64,000 bases of DNA, taken from assembly GCF_900215245.1 (NCBI RefSeq), contig NZ_LT907842.1, positions 3,348,001 through 3,412,000 of the forward strand. Reading direction: 5' to 3'. Positions 27,969-37,447 of the stretch are shown here, in pieces; positions within the stretch are counted from its first letter, which is position 1; every line of letters starts with the position of its first letter. Below the pieces are notes generated by a model, which was not told the DNA's origin, ran no database searches, and was given only the letters and a program-made list of their open reading frames with translations. A program made the translations under genes and the position numbers. The stretch is from Pseudomonas fluorescens (GTDB taxonomy: Bacteria; Pseudomonadota; Gammaproteobacteria; Pseudomonadales; Pseudomonadaceae).

Positions 27969-28058
27969 TGTGGGAGCGGGCTTGCTCGCGAATGCGGCGG
28001 GTCAGTCACCAGATGCATCAACTGACACACTGCTATCGGGAGCGAGCCCCTTCCCACA
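27969..28058. repeat. REPIN with diverged arms inside the palindromic island
   Basis: The left arm is TGTGGGAGCGGGCTTGCTCG and the right arm complements a GGAAGGGGCTCGCTCC form. The two halves therefore belong to different subtypes or have diverged. Confidence 0.85.
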
Positions 28059-28083
28059 TTTATCCGAGTTCAGTTTCCAAGAT

Positions 28084-28399
28084 CAGCTCGGCTGTAAGGC
28101 CGCCGTGCTCTGCTTTTGATCTTGATCTGCTGTTGATCTTAGGCGCCCCGTTAACCACGCTGGCCGAACGCAGGCTTTGGAGCGTGGGTAACCCGGCAGG
28201 ACGCCGGGTTAGCCGCGTTGGGCCAAGGATGGCCCATGGCGGCGGCCCACGGTCCAAAGCCTGCGTGAGGGCACACCGAGCCTGGGCGAGGTGCCGAGTG
28301 GTGGGGCAAGAGTCCTTTGCTTACTTTGGGGCTTTTCCAAAGTGAGTCGCCGTAAGGGCGAAACCCATAGCTGCCATGACGCTTATAACGGATATGTAC
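28084..28399. repeat. Right arm of the composite palindrome
   Basis: This is an inverted, imperfect copy of 27403-27731, ending CGGATATGTAC at 28389-28399. The arms differ by small indels and substitutions, including in the segment corresponding to the AAAAAAGTAACC region at 27475-27490. The interval 27359-28605 holds no supported gene; its final 200 bases contain only the leader of the ligase gene. Confidence 0.8.
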
Positions 28400-28605
28400 T
28401 CCGTAGCCCGGTGACAACCATAAGGCTTGCAGATAGTTATCCCCCGATAGTGCCCACATTTCATCTCAGCAATGCTCCACTAATGGCGCAAAGCTAGCAT
28501 TCATTGAGCGCTGCAAATCATTCCTTTGGCTGATTTAGCTGAAACACAAGCGCTCTAAAGTGCAGGTCTTCAAGCCAAGACCGTGCAGTCAGATAAGGGA
28601 TTCGT

Positions 28606-30288
28606 ATGTTGCAGACCCGTGTTATCCCGCCCGCCGAAGGCGCTTACCAATACCCGCTGTTGATCAAGCGCCTGTTGATGTCCGGGGCGCGCTATGAGAA
28701 GACCCGGGAAATCATCTACCGCGACAAACTGCGCTACACCTACCCAACCTTGATTGAACGCGTGGCCCGCTTGGCCAATGTGTTGACCGAAGCCGGGGTC
28801 AAGGCCGGTGACACCGTTGCGGTGATGGACTGGGACAGCCACCGTTACCTGGAGTGCATGTTCGCCATCCCGATGATCGGTGCGGTGATCCACACGATCA
28901 ATGTGCGGCTGTCGCCGGAACAGATCCTCTACACCATGAACCACGCCGAAGACCGCTTTGTGCTGGTCAACAGTGAGTTTGTGGGCCTCTACCAGGCCAT
29001 TGCCGGGCAGTTGACCACGGTCGACAAGACGCTGCTGCTCACCGACGGCGAATCCAAAACCGCCGAGCTGCCCAATCTGGTCGGCGAGTACGAAACCCTG
29101 CTGGCAGCCGCGAGCCCCCACTACGACTTCCAGGACTTCGACGAAAATTCGGTCGCCACCACCTTCTACACCACCGGCACCACCGGCAACCCCAAGGGTG
29201 TGTACTTCACCCACCGCCAGTTGGTGCTGCACACCATGGGCGTGGCGACCATCATGGGCAGTGTCGACAGCGTGCGCCTGCTGGGCACCAACGACGTGTA
29301 CATGCCGATCACACCGATGTTCCACGTCCACGCCTGGGGCTTGCCGTATGTGGCAACCATGCTCGGCTTGAAGCAGGTGTACCCCGGCCGCTACGACCCG
29401 GAATACCTGGTGGAGTTGTGGCGCAAGGAAAAGGTCACCTTTTCCCACTGCGTGCCGACCATCCTGCAAATGGTGCTCAACGCCAAGGCTGCCCAGGACG
29501 TGGACTTTGGCGGCTGGAAAATCGTCATCGGCGGCAGCGCGCTCAATCGCACGCTGTATGAAGCGTCCAAAGCGCGTGGCATTCAATTGACCGCCGCGTA
29601 CGGCATGTCCGAAACCGGGCCATTGGTGTCCTGCGCCCATCTCAACGAAGAGTTGATGGCCGGCAGTGAAGACGAACGCACCACCTACCGCATCAAGGCC
29701 GGCGTGCCCGGGCCGTTGGTGGAGGCGGCAATCATCGACGGCGACGGCAACTTCCTGCCCGCCGACGGCGAGTCCCAGGGCGAATTGGTGTTGCGTGCGC
29801 CCTGGCTGACCGAAGGCTATTACAACGAGCCGCAAAAGGGTGCCGAGCTGTGGGAAGGCGGCTGGATGCACACCGGCGACGTGGCCACCCTGGACGCGTT
29901 TGGCGTGATCGATATTCGCGACCGCATCAAGGACGTGATCAAGACCGGCGGCGAGTGGATCTCGTCCCTGGCCCTCGAGGATCTGGTCAGCCGTCACCCG
30001 GCGGTACGCGAAGTAGCGGTGGTGGGCATCGCCGACCCGCAGTGGGGCGAGCGCCCGTTTGCCTTGCTGGTGGTGCGTGATGGCCATGTGATAGGTGCCC
30101 GCGAGCTCAAGGAACACCTCAAGCCTTTCGTTGAACTGGGCCACTTGAGCAAGTGGGCCATTCCTAGCCAGATCGCCGTTGTTACTGAAATTCCCAAGAC
30201 CAGTGTCGGAAAACTCGACAAAAAACGTATCCGCATCGACATCATTGAATGGCAGGCCAACAACAGCACGTTCCTGTCCACCCTCTGA
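28606..30288 (+). CDS. AlkK-like fatty-acid/acyl-CoA ligase
   Basis: This enzyme activates carboxylic acids, probably medium-chain fatty acids, to acyl-CoA through acyl-AMP. The 560-residue ANL-superfamily protein has the P-loop TTGTTGNPKG (189-198), the AYGMSETGP motif near 335-343, GWMHTGDVA near 424-432 and a C-terminal KTSVGKLDKKRIR with the catalytic lysine. Overall sequence resembles AlkK. It stands upstream of the DUF1302/DUF1329 pair with a 332-bp gap. A similar order (PP_0763, PP_0765-0767) is known to me in P. putida KT2440. Confidence 0.9.
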   Translation: MLQTRVIPPAEGAYQYPLLIKRLLMSGARYEKTREIIYRDKLRYTYPTLIERVARLANVLTEAGVKAGDTVAVMDWDSHRYLECMFAIPMIGAVIHTINVRLSPEQILYTMNHAEDRFVLVNSEFVGLYQAIAGQLTTVDKTLLLTDGESKTAELPNLVGEYETLLAAASPHYDFQDFDENSVATTFYTTGTTGNPKGVYFTHRQLVLHTMGVATIMGSVDSVRLLGTNDVYMPITPMFHVHAWGLPYVATMLGLKQVYPGRYDPEYLVELWRKEKVTFSHCVPTILQMVLNAKAAQDVDFGGWKIVIGGSALNRTLYEASKARGIQLTAAYGMSETGPLVSCAHLNEELMAGSEDERTTYRIKAGVPGPLVEAAIIDGDGNFLPADGESQGELVLRAPWLTEGYYNEPQKGAELWEGGWMHTGDVATLDAFGVIDIRDRIKDVIKTGGEWISSLALEDLVSRHPAVREVAVVGIADPQWGERPFALLVVRDGHVIGARELKEHLKPFVELGHLSKWAIPSQIAVVTEIPKTSVGKLDKKRIRIDIIEWQANNSTFLSTL

Positions 30289-30296
30289 CGCCTCTC

Positions 30297-30318
30297 GCCG
30301 CGCCCGGTCGGGCGCGGC
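30297..30318 (+). other. Hairpin after the acyl-CoA ligase gene
   Basis: A 9-bp perfect GC stem (30297-30305 with 30310-30318, loop GGTC) begins nine bases after the stop codon. There is no T-run, so it may be a weak terminator or an mRNA-stabilising end. The rest of the 332-bp gap holds a TATAGT (30469-30474) that could be a -10 element for the downstream operon, with no good -35. Confidence 0.45.
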
Positions 30319-30620
30319 AATGCTCTATCTCGCGCCTCCACTTGTGATTTGCCAATTTTCAGCCATCCTTGCCTCGCCGGCCTTCGTCGGCGTGGCGAAA
30401 GGGTTGTGGCAGACGGGTTGGTGATGCAAATCACACTTTAGAGGGATCAAGCAATACCCCCCGCTGGCTATAGTCCCTTCCAGAGTTTTTCAAGGATGTT
30501 GTGCATCGGGCCATTGGGGCGCGGTTGCAATTTGGCATTGGAATCGTTGTATTCCGGCCGTTACAAGCATCCAGAAGACAGACTCACTGCCATAACAATA
30601 ATGCACATGGAGTAGCGTCG

Positions 30621-32480
30621 ATGACCTCAGTAAACCAGTTCTGGCGCCGGGCAAGACTGCCCCTGGCCGTCAGTCTCGCTTCTACGCTCGCCGGGCCCGC
30701 ATTCGGCGTCAGTTTCAACATCGGTGAAATCGAAGGTAGCTTTGACTCATCCCTGTCGGTAGGGGCGAGCTGGTCGACTGCCGGTCGCAATAAAGACCTG
30801 ATCGGTGCCAACAACGGTGGCAGGGGGTTATCGCAAACCTCCGATGACGGTCACCTGAACTTCAACAAGGGCGACTCCTTCTCGAAGATCTTCAAGGGTA
30901 TCCATGACCTTGAGTTGAAATATGGCGACACCGGCATCTTTGTGCGTGGCAAGTACTGGTATGACTTCGCGCTGCAAAACGAAGACCTGGACTTCAAGAA
31001 CGTCAGCAACGACAACCGTAAAGAGGGCGCCAAGTCCTCTGGCGGGCAGATTCTCGATGCCTTCGTCTACCACAACTACACCATCGCCGATCAGCCGGGT
31101 AACGTGCGTCTTGGCAAGCAGGTCGTGAGCTGGGGCGAAAGTACGTTCATTGGCGGCGGTATCAACTCGATCAACCCGATCGATGTGTCTGCATTCCGCC
31201 GTCCGGGCGCCGAGATCAAGGAAGGCCTGATTCCGGTCAACATGTTCTACGTGTCCCAGACCCTCACCGACAACCTCTCCGCAGAGGCGTTCTACCAGTT
31301 GGAGTGGGACCAGACCGTGGTGGATAACTGCGGTACGTTCTTCTCGCAGCCGGACGTGATTGCCGATGGTTGCAGTAACAACCTGCGCGTCTTGAACAAG
31401 CGTTCTACCATTCCTGGCGCGGCGTTGCCAACCCTTAACGCGCTTGGCGTCGATGTGAACAACGAAGGCGTGCTGGTGCGTCGTGGCGGTGATCGTGATG
31501 CACGCGACAGCGGCCAGTTCGGCGTGGCCATGCACTACAACTTCGAGCCGCTGGACACTGAGTTCGGCGCGTACTTCATGAACTACCACAGCCGTGCGCC
31601 GATCTTCAGTGCAACCGGTGCGCCAAACTCGGCCTACACCCGTCCGCTGGGGCCATTGGCGGCATTGCGTCCGTTGATCGTGGCGGGCAGTTCGAATTAC
31701 TTCGTTGAGTACCCGGAAGATATCCGCCTCTATGGTTTGAGCTTCTCCACCACGTTGCCTACCGGCACCGCCTGGAGTGGCGAGTTGAGCTATCGGCCAA
31801 ACGCGCCGGTACAGCTGAGCACCACCGATATTCTGTATGCGGGCGTCACACCGATTCCGGGCTTCGGCAATGCGTCGGTGCTCAAGGGCACGCCGGGTCA
31901 GGACCTGCATGGTTACAACCGCAAGGAAGTGACTCAATTCCAGACCACGTTTACGCACTTCTTCGACCAGGTGATGGGCGCCACCCGCCTGACAACCGTG
32001 GGCGAAATCGGCGTGACCCATGTGGGCGGCCTGGAGAGCAAAAACCAGGCACGTTATGGCCGTGATCCGGTCTTTGGTCCCGGCACCCTGCCTGGCGGTT
32101 TCTGCAACGCACTCAACAATTCGACAGCCAACGGCGCAGGCCTGCCCAATGCGTCCGGCCTGAACACCAACTGCAACAATGACGGCTACACCACGGCGAC
32201 ATCCTGGGGTTACCGCGCCCGGGCGATCTGGGAATACCCGGATGTGTTTGCCGGTGTGAACCTCAAGCCCAACGTGGCCTGGTCCCATGACGTCAAAGGT
32301 TACTCGCCAGGCCCTGGCGGCAACTTTGAAGAGGGTCGTAAGGCCGTCAGCCTGGGTGTCGATGCCGAGTACCAGAACACCTACACCGTCGGCCTGAACT
32401 ACACCAACTTCTTTGGTGGCAAATTCACCACGGTGGATGATCGCGATTTCATCGCTCTGAGCGCCGGCGTGAACTTCTAA
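30621..32480 (+). CDS. DUF1302 outer-membrane protein
   Basis: The 619-residue product from the ATG at 30621 (GGAG eight bases upstream) has a signal peptide ending near AFG (about residue 29). A long beta-rich sequence with many alternating aromatic strands follows (for example YGDTGIFVRGKYWYDF, YRARAIWEYPDVFAGVNL) and ends in a C-terminal Phe (SAGVNF). These are the marks of an outer-membrane beta-barrel. DUF1302 proteins regularly pair with DUF1329; the substrate is unknown. Four cysteines occur in pairs within loop-like segments. Confidence 0.9.
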   Translation: MTSVNQFWRRARLPLAVSLASTLAGPAFGVSFNIGEIEGSFDSSLSVGASWSTAGRNKDLIGANNGGRGLSQTSDDGHLNFNKGDSFSKIFKGIHDLELKYGDTGIFVRGKYWYDFALQNEDLDFKNVSNDNRKEGAKSSGGQILDAFVYHNYTIADQPGNVRLGKQVVSWGESTFIGGGINSINPIDVSAFRRPGAEIKEGLIPVNMFYVSQTLTDNLSAEAFYQLEWDQTVVDNCGTFFSQPDVIADGCSNNLRVLNKRSTIPGAALPTLNALGVDVNNEGVLVRRGGDRDARDSGQFGVAMHYNFEPLDTEFGAYFMNYHSRAPIFSATGAPNSAYTRPLGPLAALRPLIVAGSSNYFVEYPEDIRLYGLSFSTTLPTGTAWSGELSYRPNAPVQLSTTDILYAGVTPIPGFGNASVLKGTPGQDLHGYNRKEVTQFQTTFTHFFDQVMGATRLTTVGEIGVTHVGGLESKNQARYGRDPVFGPGTLPGGFCNALNNSTANGAGLPNASGLNTNCNNDGYTTATSWGYRARAIWEYPDVFAGVNLKPNVAWSHDVKGYSPGPGGNFEEGRKAVSLGVDAEYQNTYTVGLNYTNFFGGKFTTVDDRDFIALSAGVNF

Positions 32481-32523
32481 GCAGACTCTTTTCAGATGCA
32501 TGTAATTCAGGAAGAACCAGAAC

Positions 32524-33888
32524 ATGAAAATAACTAAAAGTCTGTTGCATGTGGGTGTGCTTGGGCTGTCGATCATGGCGGGGAGCGTCATGGCGGCAGT
32601 CTCGGCGGATGAGGCGGCCAAACTGGGCACGACCCTGACACCGATGGGCGCCGAAATGGCCGGTAACGCGGCCGGCACCATTCCGAAATGGTCGCCACTG
32701 CCGACCAATGCCGGCGCTGTGGATGCCCGTGGTTTCCTGGCCAATCCGTATGCCAGCGAACAACCGCAGTTCACCATCACCGCGCAGAACGTCGAGCAGT
32801 ACAAAGACAAGCTGGCGCCGGGGCAGTACGCGATGTTCAAGCGTTACCCGGACACCTTCAAGATGCCGGTCTACCCGACGCATCGCGGCGCCACGGTGCC
32901 GGCCGATGTGTTTGCCGCTATCAAGAAGAACGCCACTACCACCAACCTGGTGTCGGGCGGCAACGGCCTGGAAAACTTCGAAACCGCTGTGCCGTTCCCG
33001 ATTCCCAAGAGCGGTGTTGAGGTTATCTGGAACCACATCACCCGTTATCGCGGCGGCAGTGTGACCCGTCTGGTTACCCAGGCCACCCCGCAAACCAATG
33101 GTTCGTTCAGCCTGGTGTACTTCCGCGACCAGTTCGTGTTCCGCGACAAGATGAAGGACTTTGACCCGAAAAACCCGGGCAACGTGCTGTTTTACTTCAA
33201 GCAGCAAGTGACCGCGCCGGCGCGTCTGGCCGGTGGTGTACTGTTGGTGCACGAAACCCTCGACCAGGTCAAAGAGCCGCGTTCGGCGTGGGTCTACAAC
33301 GCCGGCCAGCGCCGTGTACGCCGGGCACCGCAAGTGTCCTATGACGGGCCGGGCACCGCTGCCGATGGCCTGCGTACCTCTGACAACCTCGACATGTACA
33401 ACGGCGCGCCCGACCGCTACGACTGGAAGCTGGAAGGCAAAAAAGAAATCTACATCGCCTCCAACAGCTACAAGATCGACGATCCGAAACTCAAGTATGT
33501 CGACATCATCAAGGCCGGCCACATCAACCAGGACCTGGCACGCTATGAGCTGCGCCGCGTCTGGCACGTGGTCGCGACCTTGAAGGAAGGCCAGCGCCAC
33601 ATCTACGCCAAACGTGACTTCTTCATCGACGAAGACACCTGGCAAGCAGCCGTCATCGATCACTACGACGGTCGTGGCCAGCTGTGGCGCGTCGCCGAAG
33701 CCCATGCCGAGAACTACTACGACAAACAAGTGCCGTGGTACGCCCTGGAAACCCTCTACGACCTGCAGTCCGGCCGCTACCTGGCACTGGGCATGAAGAA
33801 CGAAGAGAAGCAGGCGTATGACTTCGGCTTCACCGCCACCACCAGTGACTTCACCCCGGCCGCCTTGCGCCAGGACGGTGTTCGCTAA
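32524..33888 (+). CDS. DUF1329 periplasmic protein
   Basis: The 454-residue protein has a signal peptide (cleavage near VMAAV, about residue 24) and a DUF1329 body rich in beta-strands and conserved aromatic motifs (WNHITRYRGGSVTR, YVFRD-like FVFRDKMKDF, RRVWHVVATLKEGQRHIYAKR). The family is thought to adopt a LolA/LolB-like lipid-binding fold, which would suit carriage of a hydrophobic ligand to or from the DUF1302 barrel; this is inference. It lies 43 bases after the DUF1302 gene and is followed by a REPIN. Confidence 0.88.
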   Translation: MKITKSLLHVGVLGLSIMAGSVMAAVSADEAAKLGTTLTPMGAEMAGNAAGTIPKWSPLPTNAGAVDARGFLANPYASEQPQFTITAQNVEQYKDKLAPGQYAMFKRYPDTFKMPVYPTHRGATVPADVFAAIKKNATTTNLVSGGNGLENFETAVPFPIPKSGVEVIWNHITRYRGGSVTRLVTQATPQTNGSFSLVYFRDQFVFRDKMKDFDPKNPGNVLFYFKQQVTAPARLAGGVLLVHETLDQVKEPRSAWVYNAGQRRVRRAPQVSYDGPGTAADGLRTSDNLDMYNGAPDRYDWKLEGKKEIYIASNSYKIDDPKLKYVDIIKAGHINQDLARYELRRVWHVVATLKEGQRHIYAKRDFFIDEDTWQAAVIDHYDGRGQLWRVAEAHAENYYDKQVPWYALETLYDLQSGRYLALGMKNEEKQAYDFGFTATTSDFTPAALRQDGVR

Positions 33889-33906
33889 GCAGCACTCGCT
33901 CGACAA

Positions 33907-33995
33907 TGTGGGAGGGGGCTTGCTCCCGATAATGCTGTATCAGTCACTCAATACATCGACTGATCCACCGCTATCGGGAGCAAGCCCCCTCCCAC
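33907..33995. repeat. REPIN
   Basis: Inverted arms TGTGGGAGGGGGCTTGCTCC and complement, the same subtype as 11993-12085. It lies 18 bases after the DUF1329 stop and separates that gene from the regulator gene. Confidence 0.9.
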
Positions 33996-34140
33996 TTTTG
34001 TTCGTGGTGCTCCGGCTGGGATATTTTTTGTCGCAGTTCTTTTTCAGGCAAATGTTGCAAAGATCTACAAACCTGCCGCTTTTACCGCTAGTCTGCGGAC
34101 ATCTGCAATGCCGACAACAGCCTTCTACAAGAGCCCGGCG

Positions 34141-36870
34141 ATGACTGATCTGTCCCGAATCCAAGGGCCTGCAAGTGCTGTGATTCCGACGCTGGAAGCG
34201 CGCTTCTACAGGCCTCCGTTGCCTGACGGCTATGTGCTGCGCCCACGCCTGTGCGAGCGGCTGAGCGCCGGGCTGGAAGGCCGGCTGTTACTGGTCAGCG
34301 CCCCGGCCGGGTTCGGCAAGAGTTCGTTGGCGGTGGAGTTCTGCCAGAGCCTGCCCGCCCATTGGCAAAGCCTGTGGTTGGGTTTGAGCCCTCGGGATAA
34401 CGACCCCGGCCGCTTCCTCGAGCGCCTGCTCGACGGTTTACAACAATACTTCCCACAACTCGGCGCCCAGTCCCTGGGCCTGCTGAAAATGCGCCAGCGT
34501 CACCAACCCTTTGCCTTTGAAGAGTGGCTTGATGGCTTGCTCGATGAGCTGACGCTGCACTTGTCCACGCGCGCGCCGATATTGCTGGTGCTGGATGACT
34601 ACCACCTGGCCCAGGGCCCGGTGCTGGATCGCTGCCTGCAATTTTTCCTCAACCATTTGCCCGATGGGCTGCTGGTCATGGTCACCAGCCGCCAACGTCC
34701 GGACTGGCATCTGGCGCGACTGCGGTTGTCGCGGCACCTGCTGGAGCTGCACGAACACGACCTGCGCCTGACCCATGACGAGTCGCTGGCGGTGTTGGAC
34801 CGGCACAGCAACTCGCTGCGCGGCGAGGCCCTGGATAACTTGATTCGTCGTAGTGAGGGCTGGGTGGCCGGCCTGCGTTTCTGGTTGCTGGCCATCTCCG
34901 AAGCCGGCGATGAGGCCGTGTTGCCGCAACACTTGCACGGCGGCGAAGGGCTGATTCGCGATTATTTGCTGGAAGAGGTCATCGACTGTCTGCCGGTTGA
35001 AGTGCAAGCCTTTTTGTACGACACCGCCCCTCAGGATCGTTTCTGCAGTGAGCTGTGCGACGCCGTGCGCGAGGCCCACGACAGCGCTGAAATCCTCGGG
35101 TATTTGCAGGCCCACCAAGTGTTTCTGGTGCCGCTGGACGAGCAGGGCCACTGGTATCGCTACCACCATCTGTTTTCCGACTTGCTGCGCACCCGCCGTG
35201 CCAGCAATGCCACGTTGCCGATTGCCAGCCTGCACCTGCGGGCCTGCCGCTGGTTCAACGCCCAGGGTTTGATTGACGAGGCGGTGGAGCAGGCGTTGCG
35301 CGCCGGCCACCTGGATGTGGCGGCGAACCTGGTGCAAAACCTGTCGGAGGAGCAACTGCTCGCCGAACAGAATGTCGGCATGCTGTTGCGTTGGAAGATG
35401 GACTTGCCCGATAGCCTGCTGATCAGCACGCCGCGGTTGATCGTGCTCTACAGCTGGGCGTTGGGGCTGGCCTGCCAGTTGGATGCGGCAGAAGAGTTGT
35501 CCGGCTATCTCAGTCGCTTCCTGCCGGCGCCGTCGGCCACTGCGCAAAAATCGATGCTGGCGCAATGGCTGGCGCTGAGCGGGATCATCGCTCGCGGCCG
35601 AGGCGATCGCGAGTTGACCCAGCGCTATTGCAGCGAGGCGTTGGAAAGCTTGCCGCACAAGCGTTACGGCCAGCGCCTGATGTGTTTGTCGACCCTGTCC
35701 AACCTGGCCATCGTCGACGCTGATCTGTGGCGCGCCCGTGGCCTGAACCGCGAATCCCTGGAGTTGGCCCAGCGCGTCGGCAACCCGCTTTTCGAAGCGT
35801 TGGCCCACTATGATCGGGCGCGTGTCCTACAAGCGCGCGGCGAAATCCTGCGTTCTCTGGATGAAGTGCGCCAAGGCTTGCAGCGCTTGCAGGGCCTGGC
35901 GCCCCAACGCCTGTACGCCGTGCGTGCGCGGTTATCGCTCTACGAAGGTTATTTGCTGCTGGTGCGTTACCAGCCCGAGGCCGGCCTTGCGCGCTTACGC
36001 GCCGGCTTGAGCGAGGCCCGCGCCTGCCGGGATATCAGTGTGTTGATCGGGCATTGCGTCATCGCCAGCTTTGAAGGACGGCGTGGCGATTTTCCGAAAG
36101 CCTTCGCCGAACTCGCCGAAGCCGAGCGCTTGATGCATATCTGGGATGTGCCGCCGATTTACTACCTGGCGATGATCACCCTGATCAAATGCGAGCTGTG
36201 GCTGGCCCAGGGTCGCACTGACCTGGCTGACGCCTGGCTGGCGCGGTTGGGCCAAACCTACAACGGCGAGCACGCCGCGGCCGCCCCGGAGTTTCACCCA
36301 CACCTGCCGCAACACATCGGGCTGCAACAGGCCGCGCTGGATGCGACTCGGCATCAGCCCGCCGCCGCATTGGAGCGCCTCGAAGACCTGGCGCAACAGG
36401 CGCATAACAGTGGGCGCCAGATGATTGCCCTGATGGCGCTGACCCAGCAGGCGTGTTTACTGCTGGAGAGTGGCCAGGAAGCCAAGGCGCGGCCGATAGT
36501 CGTTAAGGCCCTTGAAGCCGCCGCCGGTGGTGCGTTACAGCCGTTCCAGCGCCTGCTGGAACGTTACCCGGACTGGATGCGTGAGCAACTGGGCAAAGAC
36601 CCCCATGGTTTGCTGAACCAGAGTCTGTTGGCGCTGTTGCCGGCAGTCGCTGACGCGCCGGCGGCGCCCAGCCACGAAACGCTGAGCACCCGCGAATTGG
36701 CGGTGCTGCAACTGATCGCCCAAGGCTGTTCGAACCAGGAAATCAGCAATCAGTTGTTCATTTCCCTGCACACGGTGAAGACCCACGCCAGCCATATCAA
36801 CAGCAAGTTGGGCGTGGAGCGTCGCACCCAGGCGGTAGCGCGGGCCAAGTCGATGGGCTTGCTGGCCTGA
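34141..36870 (+). CDS. MalT-type large LuxR-family (LAL) transcriptional regulator
   Basis: This is a 909-residue STAND ATPase regulator: Walker A SAPAGFGKSS (about 53-62), Walker B LLVLDDYH (about 160), long helical TPR-like middle and a C-terminal LuxR helix-turn-helix (TRELAVLQLIAQGCSNQEIS through VKTHASHINSKLGV). Family members bind an inducer and activate nearby catabolic operons. The ATG at 34141 is preferred because AAGAG precedes it; an ATG at 34108 lacks a ribosome-binding site. It is the probable regulator of the ligase/DUF1302/DUF1329 genes, by analogy with P. putida. Confidence 0.92.
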   Translation: MTDLSRIQGPASAVIPTLEARFYRPPLPDGYVLRPRLCERLSAGLEGRLLLVSAPAGFGKSSLAVEFCQSLPAHWQSLWLGLSPRDNDPGRFLERLLDGLQQYFPQLGAQSLGLLKMRQRHQPFAFEEWLDGLLDELTLHLSTRAPILLVLDDYHLAQGPVLDRCLQFFLNHLPDGLLVMVTSRQRPDWHLARLRLSRHLLELHEHDLRLTHDESLAVLDRHSNSLRGEALDNLIRRSEGWVAGLRFWLLAISEAGDEAVLPQHLHGGEGLIRDYLLEEVIDCLPVEVQAFLYDTAPQDRFCSELCDAVREAHDSAEILGYLQAHQVFLVPLDEQGHWYRYHHLFSDLLRTRRASNATLPIASLHLRACRWFNAQGLIDEAVEQALRAGHLDVAANLVQNLSEEQLLAEQNVGMLLRWKMDLPDSLLISTPRLIVLYSWALGLACQLDAAEELSGYLSRFLPAPSATAQKSMLAQWLALSGIIARGRGDRELTQRYCSEALESLPHKRYGQRLMCLSTLSNLAIVDADLWRARGLNRESLELAQRVGNPLFEALAHYDRARVLQARGEILRSLDEVRQGLQRLQGLAPQRLYAVRARLSLYEGYLLLVRYQPEAGLARLRAGLSEARACRDISVLIGHCVIASFEGRRGDFPKAFAELAEAERLMHIWDVPPIYYLAMITLIKCELWLAQGRTDLADAWLARLGQTYNGEHAAAAPEFHPHLPQHIGLQQAALDATRHQPAAALERLEDLAQQAHNSGRQMIALMALTQQACLLLESGQEAKARPIVVKALEAAAGGALQPFQRLLERYPDWMREQLGKDPHGLLNQSLLALLPAVADAPAAPSHETLSTRELAVLQLIAQGCSNQEISNQLFISLHTVKTHASHINSKLGVERRTQAVARAKSMGLLA

Positions 36871-36872
36871 AA

Positions 36873-37433
36873 CTACCGCGCGGTCGGACACGCTTTGAGG
36901 GACGTGTCCGCCGCCTGGCCGATCAGGGCGGCGAAGCGTTTGAGGTTGTGCTGGTGCGCCACCACCAGGTCGTCGATGCTCGGGCCTGCGGGCGTCTGCA
37001 AGGTGGAGCGGCAGGTCAACGGCGGGCGGTCACCGCCGCTGGTTGGCCTCAGGCGCCAGCGCACGTCGAGCAGCGCATATTGCCCGGGCACCGAGTCAAA
37101 ACGTTGAACCTCAACGCGCAACGACACGGCTTGCCGCGCATGACGGTTCGCCAGTTGATCCACCAGCGCAGTTTTCAGCTCATCGGCCAGGCTGGCGGCC
37201 CACCACTGGGTGTCCAGAATCGCCACGCCACTGTCGCCCTGACGAATCACGATCTGCGCCCGGTCAACCTGTGGCGGCACGCTGATGCTTTCAATGCGAA
37301 TATCGCTCGCCTGCGCTTGGGTCGCGTTATTCCAGTGCGCCGGCGTCAGGGTGTGGAATGCAATCGGCTCACTGCGACACGCCGCGAGTAGCACCAGTGC
37401 GGCAATCAGCGTGATGTTCAAGGGACGGGTCAT
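36873..37433 (-). CDS. pqiC: PqiC-like ABC-transport auxiliary lipoprotein
   Basis: PqiC is an outer-membrane lipoprotein that completes the PqiB envelope-spanning tube. From the ATG at 37433 (GGAG six bases upstream) the 186-residue protein has a lipobox LLAAC (Cys about 19) and a DUF330/ABC-auxiliary body with VDRAQIVIRQGDSGVAIL and WAASLADELKTALVDQL. A start at 37451 would overlap the pqiB stop but lacks its own binding site. Its stop lies only two bases beyond the end of the LuxR-type gene, so the two are tightly convergent. Confidence 0.87.
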   Translation of the reverse strand: MTRPLNITLIAALVLLAACRSEPIAFHTLTPAHWNNATQAQASDIRIESISVPPQVDRAQIVIRQGDSGVAILDTQWWAASLADELKTALVDQLANRHARQAVSLRVEVQRFDSVPGQYALLDVRWRLRPTSGGDRPPLTCRSTLQTPAGPSIDDLVVAHQHNLKRFAALIGQAADTSLKACPTAR

Positions 37434-37447
37434 GGCGGCTCCAGTGC

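Noticed and set aside
27415..28385. Several open frames of 60-225 codons in the palindromic island
   Set aside because: They run through repeated sequence on both strands, change between the two arms and have low-complexity Arg/Ser/Pro-rich products.
28570..30144. A 524-codon open frame antisense to the acyl-CoA ligase gene
   Set aside because: His/Gln/Val-rich shadow of the ligase; the ligase motifs on the plus strand are unambiguous.
30410..30440. Possible sigma54 promoter (TGGCAG then TTGG) before the DUF1302 gene
   Set aside because: The -12 GC dinucleotide is absent at the required spacing, so it does not meet the GG-N10-GC rule.
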